Source: Vibrio sp. SCSIO 43137 (lineage in GTDB: Bacteria; Pseudomonadota; Gammaproteobacteria; Enterobacterales; Vibrionaceae). From it: a stretch of DNA of 64,000 bases. The translations under genes and the position numbers were made by a program. The notes below the pieces were generated by a model. That model saw only the letters and a program-made list of their open reading frames with translations. It ran no database searches and had not been told where the DNA came from. Positions 36,880 to 45,797 of the stretch are shown in pieces. Position 1 is the first letter of the stretch. Each line of letters opens with the position of its first letter. The stretch covers positions 1,922,001 to 1,986,000 of the forward strand of contig NZ_CP116383.1 in the NCBI RefSeq assembly GCF_028201475.1. The letters are read 5' to 3'.

Positions 36880-39342
36880 TTATTTGGTAACCATAATTGG
36901 TCCGCCAAACGCGGTTACTGGTGGAACTTCACCTTTGAACTTCTCGAAGTCAACAAGACAGGTGTTAGCTGATGTTGCCTGAGCCAGCTCAGAAGACGGG
37001 ATATCCTGAGTAAGCGTGTTTGGATCACCGTAAGTACAGATAGCGCCTACTTTCTCATTCAGAGGACCATACCATGCACCCTCTTCGATACGAACCACAC
37101 CTTGCGCATAGCTGTCAGTGACTACTGCACCAGCCAGAAGCTGACCACGGTCGTTGAATACGCGTACCAGATCACCATCTTTAATGCCCTTAGACTTGGC
37201 ATCTACAGGGTTGATATAGATTGGCTCACGGCCTTGTACTGCATACGTTGCGCGGTAATCTTCAGATTCACACATTTGTGAGTGAAGACGCTTGTCAGGG
37301 TGGCAAGACTGTAGCCAGAATGGGTGTTTCTTAGAACCCGGACCACCGTGTGAACGTTCTGATTTCTCGAACCACATTGGGTGTTCCTGACAGAAGTCGT
37401 AACCAAAGCCTTTGATCTTACGGCTGCTGATTTCGATAAAGCCTGAAGGAGTACCCAGAGCATTAGTTTCAGGGTCTTCACGGAAAGCAGCATGGCGAAC
37501 CCAAGGCTTACCTTTACCTGCATCGTAGAAACCTTCAGCCCAGAACTGTTCAAACTTAGGCAGATCAAACTTACCTTTGTTCGCTTTCACACAACCGTCG
37601 TACAGGCTTTGTAGCCATTCCATCTCAGTCATGCCACGGGTGTACTCTTTATCACGACCAAAACGCTTAGTCAGGTCAGTCATGATGTCGAAGTCACTGC
37701 GTGATTCGAACAGAGGCTCAACCAGTTTGTGCATTGCAATCATGCCGCGGCTTGAGTATGAACCGTAACCATCGATGTCGTTACGCTCAAACTGAGTACA
37801 TGCAGGAAGAACGATATCAGAGAAACGACAGCTCGCTGTCCATGCAAACTCAATAGTTACTACCGTTTGCAGTTTCTGGAACGCTTTCTTCATGCGGTTG
37901 CGATCCTGATGGTGGTGCCAAGGGTTACAACCCGAGATAACCATCATCTTATAACCAGGAAGATTTACTTTCTTACCGTTATAGTTGATCTCTTTGCCCG
38001 GCTCAAGCAGACAGTCAACCCAACGTGCAACAGGGATAGTAGAGCTATGGCCGTTAAAGTCAGTGTTGTTCCACTTAGGCGTGGTGCCTTTGTCAGGGTT
38101 ACTCGGGAATGCGCCCGGCTTAGCGAAGCCAGTTGAAGGAACACCGATTGAGCTGTAGTGGTGACCATAAGAAACACCACCGCCTGGCAGACCAATCTGA
38201 CCAATCATTGCAGCTAGTACAGCACCCATCCAGTATGGTTGCTCACCGTGTTCCTGACGCTGGATACACCAGCCGAACAGAAGCTGCGTACGGCCTTTAA
38301 CAAGAGTGCGAGCCAGTGTACGGATATCATCAGCACTCATGCCTACGATTTCTGCAGCCCACTCAGGTGTCTTCTCGATCTTGTCTTTAGTTTCGCCGTT
38401 CACATAAGCGATGAACTCTTCAAAGCCAAGGCAGTATGTGTCAACGAAGTCTGCATCATACAGCTCTTCTTTATACAGTGTATGAGCAATTGCCAGCATC
38501 AGAGCAACGTCTGTTTGCGGGTTAACATACATGTGCTTGTTGTTAAGGAAACGCTGAGTCTTGTTCTTAACAGGGTCGATAGAGATAACGTTAATTTCGC
38601 CTTTGGCTACTTTCTCTTTCAGCTTGTCAAGATACTCGAATGATTCGTGAGTTTCACACGCCCAACCAACCTGAAGGTTTTTAACCGGGTCGTTCGCCCA
38701 CATTACGATGGTGTCACTGTTATCCAGAATTTCAGACCATGAAGTGCCTTGCGCGTATACTTCAGTAGAACCTAAAACGTATGGAAGAATAGTCTGACCA
38801 GCACCTGTTGAGTAGTCACCGATTTTCTTAATGTAGTTACCGTGCATTGCTACTGCGCGACGCATGTGGTTACCGGCAGAGTGGAACTGACCAGTCTGAC
38901 GCCAGCCAGTCTGACCTGCGTGCAGAGCCCAAGGACCGTACTCTTTCTGAACTCTTTCAAGTTCGTTATAGAAGTGATCCATTGCTTCGTCCCAGCTCAC
39001 GCGAACGAAACGGTTGTTACCACGGGTATCAGCAGCGTACTTATGCTTCTTCAGCCAGTCCAGACGAACCATTGGGTAACGTACACGTGAAGGGCTGTAG
39101 ATAATACCTTTCACGCCGTTGATCATATCTGTAGGATACTTATCGACTTCAAGAGGCTTGATCTCTTCAACTTTGTTGTTCACAACGCGGGCACGGAACG
39201 CGCCCCAGTGAGAACCAGTTGTTTTCCACTCACCTGCTTCTGCCGCATTGGCAGTAGCAGACATAAGCAGACTTGGACCGATTACTGATGCTGCGCTTGT
39301 CGCGGCTGCACCTTTAAGAAAGCTTCTTCTTGTAATAGTCAT
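36880..39342 (-). CDS. torA: Trimethylamine-N-oxide reductase, molybdopterin subunit
   Basis: A periplasmic molybdoenzyme of 820 residues of the DMSO reductase family that reduces TMAO to trimethylamine at the end of anaerobic respiration. A twin-arginine signal ([12 protein letters not shown]) ends near ANAAE, so it is exported folded with its cofactor. The Mo-ligand serine is expected in GDYSTGAGQ, and [19 protein letters not shown] and the C-terminal cofactor-binding FNDRGQL follow. Electrons come from TorC and folding needs TorD. Last gene of torECA. Confidence 0.97.
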   Translation of the reverse strand: MTITRRSFLKGAAATSAASVIGPSLLMSATANAAEAGEWKTTGSHWGAFRARVVNNKVEEIKPLEVDKYPTDMINGVKGIIYSPSRVRYPMVRLDWLKKHKYAADTRGNNRFVRVSWDEAMDHFYNELERVQKEYGPWALHAGQTGWRQTGQFHSAGNHMRRAVAMHGNYIKKIGDYSTGAGQTILPYVLGSTEVYAQGTSWSEILDNSDTIVMWANDPVKNLQVGWACETHESFEYLDKLKEKVAKGEINVISIDPVKNKTQRFLNNKHMYVNPQTDVALMLAIAHTLYKEELYDADFVDTYCLGFEEFIAYVNGETKDKIEKTPEWAAEIVGMSADDIRTLARTLVKGRTQLLFGWCIQRQEHGEQPYWMGAVLAAMIGQIGLPGGGVSYGHHYSSIGVPSTGFAKPGAFPSNPDKGTTPKWNNTDFNGHSSTIPVARWVDCLLEPGKEINYNGKKVNLPGYKMMVISGCNPWHHHQDRNRMKKAFQKLQTVVTIEFAWTASCRFSDIVLPACTQFERNDIDGYGSYSSRGMIAMHKLVEPLFESRSDFDIMTDLTKRFGRDKEYTRGMTEMEWLQSLYDGCVKANKGKFDLPKFEQFWAEGFYDAGKGKPWVRHAAFREDPETNALGTPSGFIEISSRKIKGFGYDFCQEHPMWFEKSERSHGGPGSKKHPFWLQSCHPDKRLHSQMCESEDYRATYAVQGREPIYINPVDAKSKGIKDGDLVRVFNDRGQLLAGAVVTDSYAQGVVRIEEGAWYGPLNEKVGAICTYGDPNTLTQDIPSSELAQATSANTCLVDFEKFKGEVPPVTAFGGPIMVTK

Positions 39343-39361
39343 AGGGTACTACTCCTTTAAC

Positions 39362-40546
39362 TTAATGATGGCCTTCAGAAAAATCTGAAGAATGTTTTTG
39401 TAAATACTTTAGAATTAATGTTTCACTGTCTTTATCGAAGTTCACGAAGGAAAGCATTCCGTTGAACATACTTGGCCAGGTGTTGGCATCGAAGTGCGCT
39501 TCGTCCGGCTGAGTGTGACAAGTTGAACAGTTAGACTGGTACGCTTCTTTCGATTGATCCCAGATAAGGTCGAAATTGTTCAGCATGCTCTCTTTCTTCA
39601 GCCACAATTTGGCCGTTACGCGCTGCCAAGGCAGACCGGTCAGTTCGTCTACTTTCTTCTCAAACTTCTGAATTACTTGCTTGTTCTTTGCGGTTTTCTT
39701 CTCAAGGGTTGCAGTAGGAATATTCATACCGAAATCTTCCTGAATAACACGTGCAAATCCACGCGCTTTACGCCAGCCAGAGATTTCGATCTGCACCATA
39801 TCGCCATCCTGATCCACAACTTTCACTTCAGATGCCGGAGCAAGAGTACCTGCAGGTTTTTCCATTTTTGCGTCTTCAAACAGAGACAGATATTTAGTAC
39901 TGATAATGGATTTGCCTGTTGCATAGTCAGTCGCTTTAGAAGCTTCTGCCAGTTTCTCAGTCATAGCACCAGCGCTATTCATACCTTCAGGCAGCTTGTG
40001 AGCGATACCTTTGTGGCAGTCAACACAGCTCTGATCTTTCTCAGCAGCCGGCTTCATAGCGTTCTGAGCGGCTTTAGACATGCCGTCGAAGTCCATTGAT
40101 GCGTAGTTATGACAGTTCTTACATTCAAGTGAACCATTGGCTGAGAAGCGGTCCCACTCGTGTTGAGCTAACTCAAGACGACGCTCTTCAAATTTGCCTG
40201 CTTCGTCGTAGTTGCCAAAAATCTGTGCATAAACTTCTTTGGAAGCCTGCATCTTACGGGCAATTTTATCTGTCCAGTTGTGTGGCACGTGACAGTCAGG
40301 GCAAGTAGCGCGTACACCTGAGTTGTTTTTCCAGTGAACGGTTTCCTGAAGCTCCTGATAAACATTCGCTTCCATGGTGTGGCAACTGATACAAAACTCT
40401 TCGGTATTGGTCGCTTCCAGCGCAGTGTTAAAACCACCCCAGAAGATAACCCCGGCAATAAAACCGCCTAGTGTCAGTACGCCTAAGCTGATATGTACTG
40501 CGGGACGAGTTAAGGTTCGCCAGATGTTTTTAATAATGGATGTCAT
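39362..40546 (-). CDS. torC: Pentaheme c-type cytochrome
   Basis: A 394-residue membrane-anchored cytochrome carrying electrons from the quinol pool to TorA. An N-terminal helix (residues about 16-38) is followed by four CxxCH motifs at residues 52-56, 82-86, 142-146 and 174-178, and a fifth, CSTCH, at 340-344 in a separate C-terminal domain, as in E. coli TorC. In E. coli, apo-TorC also signals to TorS. 19 bp before torA. Confidence 0.96.
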   Translation of the reverse strand: MTSIIKNIWRTLTRPAVHISLGVLTLGGFIAGVIFWGGFNTALEATNTEEFCISCHTMEANVYQELQETVHWKNNSGVRATCPDCHVPHNWTDKIARKMQASKEVYAQIFGNYDEAGKFEERRLELAQHEWDRFSANGSLECKNCHNYASMDFDGMSKAAQNAMKPAAEKDQSCVDCHKGIAHKLPEGMNSAGAMTEKLAEASKATDYATGKSIISTKYLSLFEDAKMEKPAGTLAPASEVKVVDQDGDMVQIEISGWRKARGFARVIQEDFGMNIPTATLEKKTAKNKQVIQKFEKKVDELTGLPWQRVTAKLWLKKESMLNNFDLIWDQSKEAYQSNCSTCHTQPDEAHFDANTWPSMFNGMLSFVNFDKDSETLILKYLQKHSSDFSEGHH

Positions 40547-40589
40547 GATTCTTTCTCTAAAAATTAAAATTCAAATAAACAGCAGTTAA

Positions 40590-40766
40590 TTAACCATGAG
40601 CACCAGGAGGGCCCATAAATAACATCTGCATAATCCAAATCAGAAATCCATATCCGCCAACAAAGGCAACACTCAATATTGGGAAAAGAACGACAGTAAT
40701 AAGCAGGAAGGATTTCCACTCTAAAGAGCGCTCTACCGCCTCATTACTTTTATTAACATTACTCAT
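40590..40766 (-). CDS. torE: TorE, small membrane subunit of TMAO reductase system
   Basis: A 58-residue reading frame from ATG 40766. The protein has a charged N-terminus (NKSNEAVERSLEWKSF) and one helix of about 28 residues ending MLFMGPPGAHG, which fits the NapE/TorE family. Its role is not well known; it probably helps the membrane part of the TMAO chain. It is the first gene of torECA, 43 bp before torC, and is too short for usual gene-length cutoffs. Confidence 0.88.
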   Translation of the reverse strand: MSNVNKSNEAVERSLEWKSFLLITVVLFPILSVAFVGGYGFLIWIMQMLFMGPPGAHG

Positions 40767-41188
40767 ACATTTACCTGTTATGTAATTAGCTTATTCCGCT
40801 TAAGCATGAAAAATACTAAATTACCTTACTTATCTTTACAGAAATTCTAGACCACACAATTTATGTGGTTCAATAGTGGAATAGCGCCCAAACCCTTTTA
40901 AATACTGGTTTTTTGATATGGAACGGAGATGTGTTTTATTAAGATTTAATGTGAAAAAACATGAACAGATGTGTAAAATTAATATTGTTATCAATATGTA
41001 TTATTTGTAATTTAAAGTTTGCAATTAAAATAAATTCTTATTTCTATTTACATTAATATCAAGGCTATTTTTGCACAAAATAGTGATTAAAAACCGACTT
41101 GAAAAAACGGAAATCTCTACTCATTTTTGCAACATTCGCTATCATGTATGCAGTTTATGTTCAGTGATAATTACAAGTGACAGTTACT
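40767..41188. other. Divergent regulatory region torECA / fetB
   Basis: An AT-rich gap holding the promoters of both directions. It contains a TorR-box-like decamer at 40969-40978 and an inverted repeat, ACCACA (40851-40856) and TGTGGT (40864-40869), about 85-103 bp before torE. Nothing else was recognised. Confidence 0.5.
40969..40978 (-). promoter_or_regulatory. TorR-box-like decamer before torECA
   Basis: The minus strand reads CTGTTCATGT, nine of ten matches to the E. coli TorR box CTGTTCATAT. It is about 200 bp before torE. A weaker TTCATG is at 40804-40809. Confidence 0.5.
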
Positions 41189-41980
41189 ATGCAAACCGCG
41201 AACGACATCTCCTGGCTGCAACTTACTCTTTTTTCGCTGCTGCTTGTTGTTCCCCTGGCTATTAACGTTTTTTATAAGCTGGAACTGGCAAAAGAGATGT
41301 GCACTGCTATCGTCAGAATGGTTGTCCAGCTCACCTTAGTCGGGCTCTATCTTGAGTACTTGTTTCAGTTAAACAGCCTTACTCTTAACCTTCTCTGGCT
41401 GTTGGTCATGTTGCTGGTGGGCAGTAGTGCTATTACCAGCAAAGCAAGGCTGGAAAACCGTTACCTGCTGTTCCCGGTCGCCAGCGGCCTGTTTATCGGC
41501 CTGTCGCCGGTTCTGCTTATACTCTGCTTCTATGTAATTAGTCCTGAGCCATGGTATCAGGCGCAGTATCTGATCCCGGTTTCAGGTATGTTGCTGGGTA
41601 ATAGCCTGAGCGGAAATATCGTTGCGCTACAAAATTTTTATGGCGCGTTTGAGTTGCGTAAGGGTGAATACGAAGCAGCTATTTCCCTCGGGGCAAAGCC
41701 TTCATACGCCTGTAACCCGTTTGTAAGGGCAGCAATGCAGAAAGCCCTTGCTCCTATACTGGCTTCTATGACGACAACAGGCTTGGTGACTCTGCCGGGC
41801 ATGATGACTGGCCAGATTCTCGGTGGTGCCTCTCCTATGCTTGCCATTAAATACCAGTTAATAATACTGGTGGCTATCTTCGTTATGATGAGCGTCTCTC
41901 TGACTATTTCTCTTCAGTTGAGCATAAAATACACAATCAATGAAAGCGGCAGAGTAAAGGCTAAATTTATTGAAAAATAG
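41189..41980 (+). CDS. FetB/UPF0014-family permease
   Basis: A 263-residue inner-membrane protein with about six to seven helices. SGMLLGNSLSGNIVALQNF and TGLVTLPGMMTGQILGGASPMLAIKYQ are the conserved segments of the family. E. coli FetB, with the ATPase FetA, is reported to export iron; here no ATPase gene lies beside it. A GTG start four codons upstream (41177) is possible. No clear ribosome site. Confidence 0.82.
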   Translation: MQTANDISWLQLTLFSLLLVVPLAINVFYKLELAKEMCTAIVRMVVQLTLVGLYLEYLFQLNSLTLNLLWLLVMLLVGSSAITSKARLENRYLLFPVASGLFIGLSPVLLILCFYVISPEPWYQAQYLIPVSGMLLGNSLSGNIVALQNFYGAFELRKGEYEAAISLGAKPSYACNPFVRAAMQKALAPILASMTTTGLVTLPGMMTGQILGGASPMLAIKYQLIILVAIFVMMSVSLTISLQLSIKYTINESGRVKAKFIEK

Positions 41981-42022
41981 CTTGCACTTTATGCCTGCCT
42001 TTATCCCTTGTGGCTCTCACAC

Positions 42023-42049
42023 GGTTATCCACAGATAATGTGGATAACC
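42023..42049. promoter_or_regulatory. Inverted pair of perfect DnaA boxes
   Basis: TTATCCACA (42025-42033) and its exact reverse complement TGTGGATAA (42039-42047) face each other, making an 11-bp inverted repeat with a 5-base spacer. Each half matches the high-affinity DnaA box. No T run follows, so it is not an ordinary terminator. It is about 45 bp after the FetB-like gene. Confidence 0.6.
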
Positions 42050-42098
42050 TCCCCTTATAAGCAAACGATTGAAAATTTGTTGACCCCATTCAAAGATC

Positions 42099-42200
42099 AA
42101 AGACTGCGACCATTAAAGGTCACAGACTTTGCGGAACTCTTGTGCTAAGTTTCATCGGGTATCTACATAAACACTATCAACCGATACTGTGAATTGATAG
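42099..42200 (+). other. Structured leader before the small ORF
   Basis: Two inverted repeats follow each other: 42099-42111 with 42118-42130 (11 of 13 paired) and CTATCAA (42174-42180) with TTGATAG (42194-42200). They may be RNA hairpins in a 5' untranslated region or operator sites. No known riboswitch pattern was recognised. Confidence 0.4.
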
Positions 42201-42237
42201 TTCTGAACATACCACTCCATAGAAGGAGAATATTGAG

Positions 42238-42435
42238 ATGATGGATATTATCGAACCCTGTGAATATCAGGACAGCGCTCCCTTTCAACTGGCACTGACA
42301 GAAGATGAACGTAACTGGTTCAAGGAACAGCCTCTTCAGGCAGACGAACTGGATATAGAAGAGTCAACATGCATCTTTACCCAGATTCTGCTTTGCCATT
42401 CAGAACATACCCACTCTGACCAATATTTGGCCTGA
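42238..42435 (+). CDS. Small acidic protein of unknown function
   Basis: A 65-residue reading frame with a good AGGAGA ribosome site. The protein is acidic and has two cysteines (EPCEYQD and ILLCHSEHTHSD) and a His-rich end. There is no signal peptide or membrane segment, and I do not recognise the family. A structured leader before it and a terminator after it argue it is a real single gene. An alternative start is the next ATG codon. Confidence 0.65.
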   Translation: MMDIIEPCEYQDSAPFQLALTEDERNWFKEQPLQADELDIEESTCIFTQILLCHSEHTHSDQYLA

Positions 42436-42457
42436 AACGGTCAGCACATGAATTACC

Positions 42458-42489
42458 ACCACCGTCGTCCCTGACGGTGGTTTCGATTT
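42458..42489 (+). terminator. Terminator after the small ORF
   Basis: ACCACCGTC (42458-42466) and GACGGTGGT (42473-42481) form a 9-bp stem, followed by TTCGATTT. The T run is interrupted. Confidence 0.65.
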
Positions 42490-42625
42490 GATAAAAATCT
42501 GGCTGCTATCTTGCGGTAAATTTGGCCAATTTAATCCAAGCTAACACTTCTGCACCTAACAACTTGTCTCACGGCAGTGAGGCCTTTATGGTTTTCAACA
42601 GATAAACAAAAACAGAGAAACAACT

Positions 42626-42859
42626 ATGAAATTTAGCCAAAACAACCTAGCAGAACTAAACCTGCTGCTTCAGTTTGATATCAGCAGCGCAGCAACAGGA
42701 ATTAAAGTTCATCAGGAAGCGTCTGAAGACGTAAAAAATGCCGTGGCTAGCCTGTATAGCAAAGGGCTATGTACAATGCCCGATGGCGGCTATTTAACAG
42801 ATGAAGGCATAGAGATGGCGGAACACGCAGACAAACTTCTCCGGGTACTCTCTGCATAA
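42626..42859 (+). CDS. TIGR02647-like small protein
   Basis: A 77-residue protein, mostly helical. LAELNLLLQFDISSAATGIKVHQEAS and the end YLTDEGIEMAEHADKLLRVL resemble the TIGR02647 family of small proteins in Pseudomonas and Vibrio, sometimes listed as DNA-binding. The function is not known. The stop overlaps the next start by one base (TAATG), so the two genes are translationally coupled. Confidence 0.7.
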   Translation: MKFSQNNLAELNLLLQFDISSAATGIKVHQEASEDVKNAVASLYSKGLCTMPDGGYLTDEGIEMAEHADKLLRVLSA

Positions 42860-43704
42860 TGAGTAATCAGGCTACGGCGATTATCGGGGGCGGCTGGCTG
42901 GGAAAAGCATTGGCATGTCAGCTAAAACAGGATAGCCACTCCGTTTTTGTTTCCCGTACCAGCGATAAGGGCGTTGAATTGCTAACACAAGAGGGGCTGC
43001 AATCCATATTGGTTAAGCTTCCTTTCTCCGCTGGTGAGCAATCATCATTTATCCGTTTTCTTCAGGATAATAATATTTCAACACTGGTCGGGAGCTTTCC
43101 ACCCGGTTTTCGTAAGGGTAGTGGTCAGGAATATCTCTATCAATGGCGCTCATTGATTGAGGCGGTATCAGGCAGTGATGTCAAAAAGATTATTATGATC
43201 AGCTCTACTACAGTCTATCCGGCTGGCTCTGAGGTGATGAATGAGGATGTCGCAAGTTATGCTAAGGCCATGAATGATGAGCGTTTCTCAGATAACGCCC
43301 GTATTATGCTGCAGGCCGAACAGGCGTTAATTGATTCTGGTGTCCCTTTTGTCATTATACGTTGTGCAGGGCTATACGGCCCTGAGCGGCATCCGGGGCG
43401 GTTTGTAGCAAAAATCCCCGCCATAAGCAGCACAGCACCGGCTAATATGCTGCATCTCGAAGACGCAGTAAACATTGTCCGTTTTGCCGACCAACAACTT
43501 TGTAATGAAGTTATCAATGCCTGTAGTCCGGATAAGGTGAGTAAAGAGCAGTTTTATCGTCAGGCTCTTAACGACTATGACTCCTCCTTACCCTTCCCGC
43601 CGGTTACTGACAAAGCAGATAAAAATATCTCTTCACAAAAGTTACTCAATACCGGTTACCGGTTTACTTTTGAAAATCCGTTGCAGGGGCTGAAACACTG
43701 CTAG
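42859..43704 (+). CDS. NAD(P)-binding epimerase/dehydratase-like protein
   Basis: A 281-residue extended SDR-type protein. GGGWLGKALA near the N-terminus is the nucleotide-binding glycine loop; IIMISSTTVYP and VIIRCAGLYGPERHP are the usual strand and active-site regions. It is like YeeZ-type proteins, whose substrate is unknown. The final 41 bp overlap the convergent histidine kinase gene. No substrate can be assigned. Confidence 0.8.
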   Translation: MSNQATAIIGGGWLGKALACQLKQDSHSVFVSRTSDKGVELLTQEGLQSILVKLPFSAGEQSSFIRFLQDNNISTLVGSFPPGFRKGSGQEYLYQWRSLIEAVSGSDVKKIIMISSTTVYPAGSEVMNEDVASYAKAMNDERFSDNARIMLQAEQALIDSGVPFVIIRCAGLYGPERHPGRFVAKIPAISSTAPANMLHLEDAVNIVRFADQQLCNEVINACSPDKVSKEQFYRQALNDYDSSLPFPPVTDKADKNISSQKLLNTGYRFTFENPLQGLKHC

Positions 43705-44962
43705 ATTTTCCAGTTTTACTATCTTCGGCAAAGTTAACTTCAACAATAACTTTGCCGCCTTCCGCCCGATAGCAAAAATACCATTTATGTCTGTCGCAGA
43801 TACGTTTAACCAGCTCTAACCCCAGCCCGAAGCCACTGGCATGTTTTCCCTGATAATGGCTGACATTATCTAGTACTATATAGCTGCCGTATATACGTAC
43901 ATTAATTGTTCCCTCTTCGGCATATTGGTAAGCATTGCGGATCAAATTACTTATTACGATCTCTGCCAACGCCGGATTGGCAATACAGCTCCCCTCTCCC
44001 GACAACTTAAAACCAAGTTGCTTGTAGCGCTTTAAGTAGCTGAGACGTTGTGAAAGATTTAAGCAAATATCCGCCAGATCCAGTTGCTCACTTTCAAGAT
44101 CATCAGCCGATTCACGCGCCAGCCACAGCAGTGTACGGCATAAGGTACTCATATTTTCGACTGCATGTTGTGCCCTGCCTAATGGCCGGGAAGCACCATG
44201 CTGCTCTGAAAGGGTGTCTAGGCTGGCCTGCATAACTGCCAGAGGTGTTCTTAGTTCATGGCTGGCATTTCTCAGAAACTGACTCTCCCGCTGGTTATAG
44301 GCGGTTATTCGTTCTATGGCCGACTCCAGTTGCTCGGCAATCTCATTCAGTTCCTGATACTCATATTGGGCTTTTTCCTGCTGGTAGTCTGTTCCCATTT
44401 TTTCTGCCCAACGGGTGAGGTGAACAAAGGGCTGTTCCAGACTTCTCATCCATCTTGCCGCCAGAATAAACAACAGCAACATAAACAGAGCAACTCCTAT
44501 CAGTGCAGCAATAGTAATGACTTTAAGGTACTCTCTGTATACTCTGTCAGCTTCTTCACCACGGAACTCGGCCAGCCAGAAAGCGGTCTTGCCGTTATCC
44601 AAGGGAAACTTCATCAGGGATAAATAAATATGTTGCCCCTGACGCTCTACTAAATCATCAACGGGAACATCCAATTCCAGTTGCTGCGGACTGATATAAG
44701 CCTGTTTAACATCTGCAGGTAACTCATCCCATGTTCTGAACACAGTAGAGGTGGAGACATTCAGTACCTCCTGACCACTGTTCTCTGCTTCGAGACGAAC
44801 TGCCAACGTACGTGCATCCATACGGGTGAGTACAACGGCAACATAATCAAAGCCATAGGTGTAGCCGATGGCCACTATCGCCACCATGGAGACCACCAGA
44901 ATGGAGCCAAAAGCAACAAGCTTTCTGGCAAAACTTTTTTGCAGGGAGATGCTCTTTTTCAA
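43664..44962 (-). CDS. Sensor histidine kinase
   Basis: A 432-residue inner-membrane kinase. Membrane helices flank a periplasmic domain (residues about 13-36 and 148-170, periplasmic part about 40-146), then a HAMP-like linker, the phospho-acceptor His235 in SHELRTP, the N box NLIRNAYQYA and the G box GFGLGLELV. The start is TTG at 44962, backed by AAGGAAGAG in the last codons of the response-regulator gene. Signal unknown. It is not TorS, which is a larger hybrid. Confidence 0.87.
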   Translation of the reverse strand: MKKSISLQKSFARKLVAFGSILVVSMVAIVAIGYTYGFDYVAVVLTRMDARTLAVRLEAENSGQEVLNVSTSTVFRTWDELPADVKQAYISPQQLELDVPVDDLVERQGQHIYLSLMKFPLDNGKTAFWLAEFRGEEADRVYREYLKVITIAALIGVALFMLLLFILAARWMRSLEQPFVHLTRWAEKMGTDYQQEKAQYEYQELNEIAEQLESAIERITAYNQRESQFLRNASHELRTPLAVMQASLDTLSEQHGASRPLGRAQHAVENMSTLCRTLLWLARESADDLESEQLDLADICLNLSQRLSYLKRYKQLGFKLSGEGSCIANPALAEIVISNLIRNAYQYAEEGTINVRIYGSYIVLDNVSHYQGKHASGFGLGLELVKRICDRHKWYFCYRAEGGKVIVEVNFAEDSKTGKSSSVSAPATDFQK

Positions 44963-44964
44963 CT

Positions 44965-45633
44965 TTACTCTTCCTTAAGCTGAATGCCGGAGTTAATCCG
45001 GGTATGCAATAAAGGCGTAGTAAAAGGACGATCAATCACCTTTCTCAGCTTACTGATTTGTACCTTTAAATTACTGGGGTCAACTTCTGAATCCGGCCAG
45101 ATCAACTGTTCCAGCTCTTTTCTCGGTACAACACGGGGACTTTCTTTGGCGAGATGCAATAACAGTTGCCAGCCAACCGGGGAAACTTTTATTACATTTC
45201 CTGCCCTGATAACCTCCTGCGCAGGAATATTCAGAGTCAGTTCACCTATGGTGATCTTGCCTGTCTCTTTAGCGCGACTTCTCTTCAACAGCGCTTCAAT
45301 ACGCGCCCATACCACAGGCATAGGGCAAGGTTTTACTACAAAATCGTCTACCCCACTGCGGAAGCCGGCAAGCTCATCTTCCATAGTGTCGTAGGCCGTC
45401 ATCATCAGTACAGGAGTTGAGACGTAAGCGTCTCTTAACAGAGAGCAAACTTCATAGCCGTCCATTTTAGGCATATTGACATCAAGGATAATCACATCGG
45501 CATCACCCTGTTTTGCCAGCTCTAATCCGCTTTTACCATTGTAGGCAAAATCGCACTCAGCCCCTTTTAACTCATAGTAATCAGCTAGTGCACCGGAAAA
45601 CTCTATATCGTCATCAATTATTAAAACCTGCAT
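44965..45633 (-). CDS. OmpR-family response regulator
   Basis: A 222-residue regulator with a receiver domain (Asp51 in VIILDVNMPKMDG, Thr in MMTAYD and Lys101 in FVVKPCP) and a winged-helix C-terminal domain (LRKVIDRPFTTPLLHTRINSGIQL). It is the partner of the kinase 2 bp downstream. The usual KPF near the end of the receiver reads KPC. Target genes unknown. Not identified with a named system. Confidence 0.87.
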   Translation of the reverse strand: MQVLIIDDDIEFSGALADYYELKGAECDFAYNGKSGLELAKQGDADVIILDVNMPKMDGYEVCSLLRDAYVSTPVLMMTAYDTMEDELAGFRSGVDDFVVKPCPMPVVWARIEALLKRSRAKETGKITIGELTLNIPAQEVIRAGNVIKVSPVGWQLLLHLAKESPRVVPRKELEQLIWPDSEVDPSNLKVQISKLRKVIDRPFTTPLLHTRINSGIQLKEE

Positions 45634-45765
45634 TTTACGACCTTTGCTTGTTATTTCTTTTACCAGATAGCTTTAACTGTTCTATAAAACGTCTAAGCGA
45701 CAGTACTTTATCTGCCAGAGCGTTACCCTAACGTTAACCAAAAATCCTATACCCAGATAAAAAAA

Positions 45766-45790
45766 ACCGCCAACATCTCGTTAGCGGTTT
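45766..45790 (-). terminator. Terminator after mukB
   Basis: On the minus strand AACCGCTAAC, a 5-base loop and GTTGGCGGTT form a 10-bp stem with one mismatch, followed by eight T-rich bases. Confidence 0.8.
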
Positions 45791-45797
45791 ACATCAG

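Noticed and set aside
36880..39342. Plus-strand open frames inside torA
   Set aside because: They are antisense to a highly conserved molybdoenzyme and have no independent evidence.
43664..44962. Histidine kinase considered as TorS, since it lies between torECA and torRD
   Set aside because: It is 432 residues with a simple build, while TorS is a hybrid kinase of about 900 residues with receiver and Hpt domains, and it has its own regulator beside it.
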